Below, piece after piece: positions 47,538-55,053 of a DNA stretch of 64,000 bases (positions within the stretch are counted from its first letter, which is position 1; each line of letters opens with the position of its first letter). The notes under the pieces were generated by a model. That model made no database searches. It was not told the origin of the DNA and saw nothing but the letters and a program-made list of their open reading frames with translations. The position numbers and the translations under genes were made by a program. This DNA is from Candidatus Binatia bacterium (lineage in GTDB: Bacteria > Desulfobacterota > Binatia > HRBIN30): positions 42,347 to 106,346 of the forward strand of contig JAKLJW010000015.1 in assembly GCA_023150935.1 (NCBI GenBank), read 5' to 3'.

Positions 47538-48893
47538 TCATTGCCGTGTCCCCCAGGTCTCCCCCTTTCCAGTCGGCAGCCGATGCACGCCCATCACTTC
47601 GTTGCCGCGCGGGTCGATTACCTTTACCGCCACCCGCCGGTGCTTGCCGGCGGGGAAAGGCAGCGACACCGTGCCGCTCAGCAGCGCGAAGCGCTCTTCG
47701 TCAATTACACTCTTGAGCGCACGCGCCAGCTTGTCCCATGCGCTCTTGTCCGGGAAGAACGCCTGCGTGATGCAGAACGTACGCCCGTCGTAGTCGGTGT
47801 CGAGGAACCACGCGGCCACCTTGTCGGCGTTGGTCGGCAGGAGCGTGTTCTCCACCGGGTTGTAGATGTCGACGCCCTGCATCTCGACCTCGAACATCCC
47901 ATCCTTCAGCGGGCGCAGCTCGGTGCGCGGCATGCCGAAGACGGTGAAGAGCTGGCTGTTCGGCGTCTCTTTCAGCAGGTCGCCCATGTTCACGTCGGGC
48001 CGGATGTGTGCCAGGTGGCAGCGCACTTGCGGGTTGGCGTCCTCCTGAATCACCGCTTGCGCCGAACCGTCGAAGCTGAAGCCGGCGAACACCAACTCAT
48101 CGAAGCCGCGCCGGTGCGCTTGCCGTAAGGCGTTCTCGACCTGGTACGCGGTGACCGGCCCGAACTGCGGGCCGATCGATACCGCGACGCGGCGCTCGTG
48201 CCCGTTCTCGGCGCGCCACTCCCCTTCAGCGTGGAGGAACTCGCCCTGAAACGGATCGAGACGGCTGAACCTGGCGACCTTGTTGTTGGGGAAGCGGACG
48301 CCGTCGGCGCGCAGCAAGCGCAGCATCTTGTCGAGATAGGCCTCGGCGTTAGCGGGTTCTTCAGGGCGACCACGGAGGGTCGCCCCTACAGCGGACTCCT
48401 CTTCTCCGAATGTTTCCAATTCTTCCGGTTCGCCGCCAATCGGCGTCGGCTCGTCCAGCGACTCCTCGGCCGGCATCACCGCTTCCATCGTAAACGGACC
48501 CGAGACGCGGACGATGCCGCGTTCGATCTGCGGCTGATCGACCAGCTCCTCCTGCTCGGCGTTGGCAGCGATGCCGGCGTTGACTTCGTCCATCCTGGCG
48601 CGCCACGCCGCGCGGTACTCCGCGAGCGCTGCCTTCAGCTCGGGCGGCCATGCGTCGTCGGCATCGAACGGCACTTCCCATTCGCGCCACTCGCTCCTGG
48701 GCAACAGCCAGCGGCGGCGATCGGCGTCGGTCAGCGCGCGCCGGCCCTCGATCCGTTCCTGCGCCGCCAGGCCGGCAGGCGGAATATTCTTGCGCTTCGA
48801 GTCATGGCGATACTCGCGCACCAGGCCGTCCCCCGGCGCGGCCGGCGTCGAGCGCCTGCGGCTACCACCAACTCTGCGCACCTGCTTCGCCAT
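47538..48893 (-). CDS. Remnant of a type III-like DNA methyltransferase lacking the catalytic core
   Basis: 451 residues. The first 45 (VREYRHDSKRKNIPPAGLAA) match the N-terminus of large adenine-specific methylases that accompany BPTD_3080-type restriction enzymes. At residues about 46-54 the sequence jumps to the C-terminal part (TDADRRRWLLP, EWEVPFD, IAANAEQEELVDQP, VSGPFTMEAV), which continues to the end. The DPPY motif and the SAM-binding motif (usually near TCGSGTT) are absent, so about 450-500 residues are missing in frame. Methylation by this protein is not possible. ATG 48893 is preferred over TTG 48896. The family comparison is from memory. Confidence 0.72.
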   Translation of the reverse strand: MAKQVRRVGGSRRRSTPAAPGDGLVREYRHDSKRKNIPPAGLAAQERIEGRRALTDADRRRWLLPRSEWREWEVPFDADDAWPPELKAALAEYRAAWRARMDEVNAGIAANAEQEELVDQPQIERGIVRVSGPFTMEAVMPAEESLDEPTPIGGEPEELETFGEEESAVGATLRGRPEEPANAEAYLDKMLRLLRADGVRFPNNKVARFSRLDPFQGEFLHAEGEWRAENGHERRVAVSIGPQFGPVTAYQVENALRQAHRRGFDELVFAGFSFDGSAQAVIQEDANPQVRCHLAHIRPDVNMGDLLKETPNSQLFTVFGMPRTELRPLKDGMFEVEMQGVDIYNPVENTLLPTNADKVAAWFLDTDYDGRTFCITQAFFPDKSAWDKLARALKSVIDEERFALLSGTVSLPFPAGKHRRVAVKVIDPRGNEVMGVHRLPTGKGETWGTRQ

Positions 48894-49209
48894 CAAGTCC
48901 CCGTGACCAACCAGGGCCGGTTCAAATCACAGGGCCGGTATCGACTTCAAGCGAGCACGGCCACGGCAAAGTCGTTCACCGAGGGCAAGGCGCCCCTCGA
49001 TACACGGCCCGCAAGACGCGGGCCGTTACTCGGGGCGAACGGCTTTCAGGCATTACGGAACCTGGAATCCGTTCGGGCCGAGTAGCCGCCTCCCTCTGGC
49101 GGCGTATCGAGGCCCCGTCAGCGACTTTGCCGTGGCCCTCTCAAGCGAGCGAGGTGGGTGTCCGGCATGCGCACTCGGCATGCGCACTGTGTGCTACGGT
49201 CTGATCTTC
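48894..49209. other. Non-coding gap upstream of the restriction operon
   Basis: No gene is seen. The operon's promoter should be here (minus strand, just above 48893), but no convincing -35/-10 pair stands out. The left-over codon pattern on the minus strand toward 49210 merges into the methyltransferase remnant. Confidence 0.35.
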
Positions 49210-49415
49210 TGTGGGACGCCGACGAAGCCTTCGATCCAGTTCCGGCGTGATGAGAACCCGGTCGAACGAGTCGTCGGTCAGTGTCGTGTCCGTGGCGTTG
49301 GCAACTCGAAAGTCGATGTTGCGCGAGCGGTTCTTGCTCTGCGCTCGCGCGATCTGACCGGCACCGAGATCGACCGCAAGAATGCTGGCAGTGGGAACCG
49401 CGTCGAGACACTCCG
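49210..49415 (-). pseudogene. Fragment of a class I SAM-dependent methyltransferase
   Basis: One minus-strand frame contains LTECLDAVP ... ILAVDL, QIARAQSKN, IDFRVANATD and DDSFDRVLI, the run of blocks found after motif I in small SAM-dependent methyltransferases. Motif I itself and the C-terminal half are missing, and the frame runs out into random sequence on both sides. It abuts the vapC stop. It is a decayed gene rather than an active one. True limits are unclear. Confidence 0.5.
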
Positions 49416-49802
49416 TCAGGGCCGATGCACTTCGATCAGCCCTATACGCGCCATGCGTGCGAAGTCGGCGTCGAGCGACCACACCTGCGCGTCTCGTTGG
49501 GACGCCAGTGCGGCGATGAGCAGGTCTGCGAAACCGAACCGCTCTCCGGCAGCGGCGGCGCGATCGATCCACGAGTCGATGCGTGTCCACGTGGCCGCAT
49601 CCGGGTAGAACACCGGCAAAGCCGACAGCAGGCGGCGCAAGCTAATGCCGTCGGCCCGGCTGGCGCCGAGGAGGATCTCGACGCGCACGGGCGCAGCAAG
49701 GGCCACATCGTCTCGATCGAGCAGCCCCCGCAACCCCTCGGCCTCGGTGCCGGCGCGATTACGTAGCGCCGCCACCCACACCGACGTGTCGACCACGATC
49801 AT
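49416..49802 (-). CDS. vapC: PIN-domain ribonuclease toxin, VapC family
   Basis: 128 residues. The acidic active site of PIN nucleases is complete: D5 (VVDTS), E42 (VEILLG), D93 (FADLLIAA) and D111/D113. VapC toxins cut RNA, often initiator tRNA or rRNA, when free of antitoxin. The start overlaps the vapB stop by 4 nt. Confidence 0.93.
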   Translation of the reverse strand: MIVVDTSVWVAALRNRAGTEAEGLRGLLDRDDVALAAPVRVEILLGASRADGISLRRLLSALPVFYPDAATWTRIDSWIDRAAAAGERFGFADLLIAALASQRDAQVWSLDADFARMARIGLIEVHRP

Positions 49803-50017
49803 CGCCGCCGCCGGCGCGCCCTGGACGGCCTGCGGCGCGACGATTCGATGTCGATGTCCAGGCGGACCGAACCGAGCAACGACTTCAGCTCGTCGATGCG
49901 TTTGCGGCGAATCAACTCCTGCAGCGAGACGATTACAGTGTCGGTCTTGGACTTGAAGCCGAGGAGTCGCCGCGCTTCCTCGAGCAGCGGGTCCGGAATA
50001 TCGAGCGTTGTCCGCAT
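49799..50017 (-). CDS. vapB: VapB-family antitoxin
   Basis: 72 residues. The N-terminal [16 protein letters not shown] matches ribbon-helix-helix type antitoxins of VapC (type II AbrB/RHH group), with an Arg-rich C-terminus that probably grips the toxin. It should neutralise VapC and repress the operon. Just upstream on the minus strand, TTGACA (near 50047) and TAAAAT (near 50031) are present but only 12 bp apart, so the promoter is not certain; the AT-rich TTATCGCACATAA there could be part of an operator. Confidence 0.88.
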   Translation of the reverse strand: MRTTLDIPDPLLEEARRLLGFKSKTDTVIVSLQELIRRKRIDELKSLLGSVRLDIDIESSRRRPSRARRRRR

Positions 50018-50276
50018 ATCGGACGCCCTATTTTATGTGCGATAAGATGTCAATTCAGGCGTTCCTGGGGCACCTCGGAACGGAGTGCGTTCGAACTGCA
50101 ACAGCCTTCGGGGCCGCAGGCGAACGAGTGTTGGCCACCTGCCCTGCACCGGCGCCCGCGAAAGGCGCTTCGTGCGACGGACCCACAGCGCGGCGAGCGA
50201 CAAGAGAGCAGCCCAGCTTCAGGACCGTTTCAGCTCGAATACGGTCGCTGGTTTGCGCCCTCGATCGGTTCGCCGG

Positions 50277-53200
50277 TTATTGCGCCGGCGGGAAGTGATA
50301 CCCCAGATCGAGTCGTCCTGTGTCTGGCGTGGTTCCCGTTGCGCTGCGCAGGCCGAGCGCGACGCCGAGAGTGCGAGGCAGGACGTCGCCGGCATCGATT
50401 GCCGGGCTGTCTTGCCGGAGGCGGAAGTCTCCGCCGCCGGGGAACTCGAACCCGGCGTCGCGGGGGATGTCGTTGGCGCCGGTAATGTCGGCCGGCAGAT
50501 ACGTTGGCGGGTAGACGAGGTTGTAGTCGCCGGCGTAACCGACCTCGCTGGCCGGCGTCGTGAAGACCTTGATATTCTCGAGAGGCGTCGGGGCGCCGCT
50601 ACCGTTCTCTTGCAGCACGTTGTTACGCACTTGCGCACCGGGTGACGCGGCGCGGCTGGTGCCGATCGTAAGCCCGCGGCCGCCATTACGTGCGATCGTA
50701 TTGCTGATCACCCACGCGTCGGGCGACCCGCCGGCCTGGCCGACGACAGCGATGCCTTCCCCTGCATTATCGTGCACGAGGTTGTTGAAGATAACGGCCC
50801 GAACCGAATCCTGTATGCGGATGCCGCTGCCGGGATTGCCGCGCACCCGGCAATTCCGCACCGTGGCGTCGTCGCTGCCGCTCTTGAGCACGACGCCGCC
50901 ATCGGCAGCGCCGGTGATCTCGAAGCCATCGACGACAACACCGGGAGCGTTGGCGAAGCGGAACCCGGCTCCGACTGCACTGCCGGCAGCGTCCACGACC
51001 ACAGGACCAGGCAAGTCGCCCGTGAGTGCCCCGGTCGGGTCGGCGAGGAAGGTCACCTGGCGGGCCGGTCGACCGCTCCCGTCGGTAGTTACACCTTCGC
51101 GGTAGGTCCCGGGACCGACGACCACCCGGCCGCCGCGCGGCGCGAGCCGTGCCGCGTGGTTGATCGTACGCACGGCTTCAGTCGCGCTCATGCCGCTGCT
51201 CGCGTCGTCGCCGGTGGCGCGAACGTAGAGGCTCTGAGGCACCGGCGTCGGCGTGGGTGTCGGAGTCGGAGGCGGAGTCGGGGGTGCGACGCAGCCGTTC
51301 TGGGCGCTGGCTACCCCGAGCAACAACTCATCGACGGTCACAACCCCGCTGCCGTCGCGGTCGAATCTGAGGCAACGCAGCAGGTCGTCGAGGCCGAGGG
51401 CCATGGTCACGCCGGCCACGATCTCGTCGACTGTGACGGTGCCATCGTCATTGCAGTCGCCGGTGCAGACACGGCCGATCAGCGACACTGCCACGCTGCC
51501 ATCAGCTCCATCGACATCCGCGATGCGGGCGCCAGCCGGATCGATCGCGATGGCGACGGCGTTGGCGATGCGAAACGTCGCCGGGAGTGCCGCAGCGGCA
51601 ATGCGCACCGGGCACGTGTAGAGCACACCGTCAGGGATGGGGCTGGTGTCGGTTTCTGCCTGGAGCACGACACGGACGACGGTTGCCGTCGCGTCGGCGC
51701 GGAGAACACTTGCCCGCAGCGTTCTGTTGATCGCGGGGTTAGCTCGGCACAGCGCCGGGTCGATGCTCAGGACACCTGCCGGCAGCGTGAAGTCGTTCAC
51801 CGTCGCAACTACCGGCGTACCATCGGAGGCGATGGTTACTACAAGGTGCACGAGATCATCCGGAGCGCCACGTGCCGTGCCGAGATCGATCTGCACCGTG
51901 GCCTGCGCCATGACGGGTGCAGACATGAGGGCGGCGAAGATCCACAGACTCTTGCCGGTTCTGTCGCGTCTGCGCGCTCCGCCCGTGCGCACGAGCGCCC
52001 GGCGCCCCGGGCGGCGCAGCCACGGCACGGCGGGCAGTAAGAGAAGGACCCAGGCCGCTGAACTGGCACGGGACGTCGTTTGGCACCCGCCGTTGCTGCT
52101 TCCATTCTTCTGCTGCGTGGTGGGGGCGGCCGCCGAGGTGCGCGTCGGCGTAGGCGGCGCGGAGGAGGGGACGGTCGGTGTAAGAGGCTCGCCCGGTGCT
52201 GCTTTCGTTGGCGATGGGACCGGCGTTATGGCGGCAGTCGAGGGCGTCGGCGTCGGTGACGGAACGGGCGTAAGTGCCGGCGGCGTGATTGCCGCTCGGA
52301 CGAGCCCTTGCTCGGACGTTGCTGCGTAGACCGCGCTGAAGCCATCCTCGTTTGCCGCGATGCCGGCGCCGAACAACGTAGCCTCCTCGAAGCCTGACGC
52401 CGGGGCGGCGACAACGAAGGTTCCGTCCGGGGCCCGCCTGAGGATCTGCCGTGTCCCGACGTCGGTGACCCACAGACCGCCGTCGCCACCCACGGAAATG
52501 CCGGCGGGACGGCTGCCCGGACCCGGCAGATTGATCTCCGTGATGATTCCGTCAGGTGTGATTCGGCCGATGCGCCCGCCGCGGAACTCGGTGAACCAGA
52601 TAGAACCGTCCGGTGCAGTCGTTATGTCCAACGGTGCGCTGCCCGCCGCCGGCAGGGGATACTCCGTGATCGTGCCGTGGGCGCCGATGCGCCCGATGCG
52701 GTTAGCGTTGTACTCGGTGAACCACACGTTCCCGTCGTCAGCGGCCACGATGCCCATCGGAGCGGCGACGTGCGTGGGCAATGGGAAGTGCGACAGCGCG
52801 CCGCCCGGCGCCAACCGGCCGATGGCGTTCGCGCCGGTCTCGGTGAACCAGATCTCGCCTTCCGGTCCGACGGTGACACCAAACGGCTGGGAGGCGCGCG
52901 GCAAGGCGATCTCGTCGATCCTGCCGGTCGCCGGATCGAGGCGGGCGATGCGGTTGCGGTCGTTGAGCGCCACCCACACGGTGCCCGCCGCGTCGACGGC
53001 GAGACCAGCAGGTCCGCTCAGGGAGCGCAGGCGAATCAGCGTCAACGCCCCGGAGGCTTCGAGCCGGCCGACACGGTCCAAGCCAGCATCGGTGAACCAG
53101 AGGTCACCGGCCCGTCCGGCTGCGAGGCGTACCGGCCGGCTGCCGTCGACGGGGATGAAGCCGTCGTGCGGTTCGGGGGCCTTCGCCAGTGTCGCCTCGT

Positions 53201-54884
53201 AAGGCTGAGGCCCCGGCGCATCGTGTGCCAGGAGTCGTTCGGTTGGGGCGGCAGCCAGCGTACCTGAATTACCGATGCAGCCATCCGGGCATTCGACGAC
53301 CGCATGTACGGGGGCGACCTCCAGGCGTTGCCCTTGCGGGGTTGCGGCCACTGCGTTCGCGACCTCGACGGTCGTGGGGAGGCGGGCCGGGTCGAGCACT
53401 TCGAACGTGCACGAGTAGAGGGATCCTTCCGGAATTGGACGTGTGTTCGTGAACGAGAGCACGATTAGTCGGGCGCGGCTGCGCGGATCGAGATCGGGGG
53501 CCGGGCAGTTCTCCGGCGAGGGGGCGTCGAAGCAGGGCCATTGCCCCCGGTTGAGGAGCGCCTTGCACGGAGCTGTGCTTGCGTCACTGGCGCAGTCGGG
53601 TGCCGTGTCGCCGACCGCCGGATCGATGGTGCACGATTCGGGCGACGGCATGCGCAACGCCCGGCGGTCGAAGACGAGATCGTTCTGCGCACCGGCGATG
53701 AGCTCGCCACCGGCGTCGAGCGTGACACCGATGCGGACGTGTCCGTCTTGCACGGGATGCGCCACGGCGATGAGGCGGACGTGGGGTGTCGGCGCGGGCG
53801 TGAGCGTCGGACGCGGCGTGGGCGTGGGTGGGGGAGTGAGGGTCGGCGAGGCTACTGGCGTTTGCGTGGGTGTGCGTGTCGGCGGCGGCGTGAACGGCGC
53901 GTCGTTGCATCCACCGGGACAGACGACGGTCGCCGCGAATGGCCGGCGGCCGACGGGTACAACCGCCACCTCCTCTTCGGCGACGATGTCGACGACCGAC
54001 ACCGTGTCCGCATCGAAACCGGTGGCGAAACCGGCGGCACCGGTCGGCAGCAGCGCGAAGCTGTACGGGGAAGCCTCGACGCCGATCGCGGCGACGGTCT
54101 CGTGCGTGCGGGCGTCGATGACCTGCACCCGTCCTCCGAGTCCGCAGACGTAGACGAACGCGCCGTTAGGGTTCACGGCGACGTGTGCCGCGCGCCCCCA
54201 TGCCGGCAGCGTGTCGATGACGGCGCTGGCGGCGGTATCGATGACGGATACGGTCCAAGAGTTGAAATTGGTCACGTATGCGCGGCGGCCGTCGGGTGAA
54301 AAGGCGACCCGCCCGGGGCTGTGCTGCACGGCGATGGCGCCGATGACGGCGTTGGTGCGTGCGTCGACGACGGTGACCGTTCCCGGTGACTTCGATCGCG
54401 AGTTGGTAACGTACACCACGTTGCCGTCGGGGTGGACGGCGACGCCGTTCGGACCCGGTCCCGTCGACAGGGTGGCGACCGGCACCCCTGTGCCCGCGTC
54501 GAGAACCGACAGGGTGTTCGAGAGCTTGTTGGCGACGTACAGGCGTGTCCCGTCGGGGCTGACCGCGATGCCGACCGGGCCGGTGCCTACCGGGATGGTG
54601 CCGATGACGGTGTCGGAGGCGGTGTCGATCCGGGAGACGTCGTCGGAGACGAAGTTGCTGACGAATACGGTGCGGCCGTCGGGTGTGGCGGCGATGCCAT
54701 CGGGGTCGGTGCCCACAGGGATGGTTGCCGTCACCGTGTTCGTGCCGGCGTCGATCGCCGATACGGTCGCGGCGCCGAGGTTGGCGACGTACACACGGGG
54801 TGCGGCCTGGACAGGGGTAGCGACGGCGACCGCCACGAAAGCCCACGCCAAATGGTGAACGCGGCTGCGGCGCGGCCGGATCAT
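50277..54884 (-). CDS. Giant secreted protein: YVTN propeller, cohesin-like, Vgb-type propeller, internal sorting signal, second signal peptide, cohesin-like, dockerin-like, beta-helix
   Basis: 1535 residues; ATG has GGAG upstream. After a signal peptide (to about residue 28) come YVTN/LVIVD propeller repeats (VYVANLGAATVSAID type, about 28-335), a Thr/Pro linker, a cohesin-like region (about 395-550) and a virginiamycin-B-lyase-like propeller with WFTE repeats (about 590-880). Then GGCQTTSRAS, a hydrophobic span and Arg-rich end (about 930-965) look like a C-terminal sorting tag, but the frame continues into a second signal-like segment (KSLWIFAALMSAPVMAQA), a second cohesin-like region, two EF-hand/dockerin motifs (GDCNDDGTVTVDEI, DRDGSGVVTVDEL) and a parallel beta-helix. 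It may be two genes joined by loss of a stop; GTG 51992 could start the second (571 residues). Confidence 0.8.
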   Translation of the reverse strand: MIRPRRSRVHHLAWAFVAVAVATPVQAAPRVYVANLGAATVSAIDAGTNTVTATIPVGTDPDGIAATPDGRTVFVSNFVSDDVSRIDTASDTVIGTIPVGTGPVGIAVSPDGTRLYVANKLSNTLSVLDAGTGVPVATLSTGPGPNGVAVHPDGNVVYVTNSRSKSPGTVTVVDARTNAVIGAIAVQHSPGRVAFSPDGRRAYVTNFNSWTVSVIDTAASAVIDTLPAWGRAAHVAVNPNGAFVYVCGLGGRVQVIDARTHETVAAIGVEASPYSFALLPTGAAGFATGFDADTVSVVDIVAEEEVAVVPVGRRPFAATVVCPGGCNDAPFTPPPTRTPTQTPVASPTLTPPPTPTPRPTLTPAPTPHVRLIAVAHPVQDGHVRIGVTLDAGGELIAGAQNDLVFDRRALRMPSPESCTIDPAVGDTAPDCASDASTAPCKALLNRGQWPCFDAPSPENCPAPDLDPRSRARLIVLSFTNTRPIPEGSLYSCTFEVLDPARLPTTVEVANAVAATPQGQRLEVAPVHAVVECPDGCIGNSGTLAAAPTERLLAHDAPGPQPYEATLAKAPEPHDGFIPVDGSRPVRLAAGRAGDLWFTDAGLDRVGRLEASGALTLIRLRSLSGPAGLAVDAAGTVWVALNDRNRIARLDPATGRIDEIALPRASQPFGVTVGPEGEIWFTETGANAIGRLAPGGALSHFPLPTHVAAPMGIVAADDGNVWFTEYNANRIGRIGAHGTITEYPLPAAGSAPLDITTAPDGSIWFTEFRGGRIGRITPDGIITEINLPGPGSRPAGISVGGDGGLWVTDVGTRQILRRAPDGTFVVAAPASGFEEATLFGAGIAANEDGFSAVYAATSEQGLVRAAITPPALTPVPSPTPTPSTAAITPVPSPTKAAPGEPLTPTVPSSAPPTPTRTSAAAPTTQQKNGSSNGGCQTTSRASSAAWVLLLLPAVPWLRRPGRRALVRTGGARRRDRTGKSLWIFAALMSAPVMAQATVQIDLGTARGAPDDLVHLVVTIASDGTPVVATVNDFTLPAGVLSIDPALCRANPAINRTLRASVLRADATATVVRVVLQAETDTSPIPDGVLYTCPVRIAAAALPATFRIANAVAIAIDPAGARIADVDGADGSVAVSLIGRVCTGDCNDDGTVTVDEIVAGVTMALGLDDLLRCLRFDRDGSGVVTVDELLLGVASAQNGCVAPPTPPPTPTPTPTPVPQSLYVRATGDDASSGMSATEAVRTINHAARLAPRGGRVVVGPGTYREGVTTDGSGRPARQVTFLADPTGALTGDLPGPVVVDAAGSAVGAGFRFANAPGVVVDGFEITGAADGGVVLKSGSDDATVRNCRVRGNPGSGIRIQDSVRAVIFNNLVHDNAGEGIAVVGQAGGSPDAWVISNTIARNGGRGLTIGTSRAASPGAQVRNNVLQENGSGAPTPLENIKVFTTPASEVGYAGDYNLVYPPTYLPADITGANDIPRDAGFEFPGGGDFRLRQDSPAIDAGDVLPRTLGVALGLRSATGTTPDTGRLDLGYHFPPAQ

Positions 54885-55053
54885 AGGCTCCGTGGGTGAA
54901 GACCGTGCGCAGCCATTCGGGAGTCCACCTGTTCCGAGCATGAGCAAGGGCCGCGCCAACCGAAGGCAAGAGCAGGTGCGTGCGAGCAAGCGGCCCTGTG
55001 TCGTTTCCACGTGACAGCGTCGGCCCGCTGGGAAGACGGCACTTATCCCGGGG

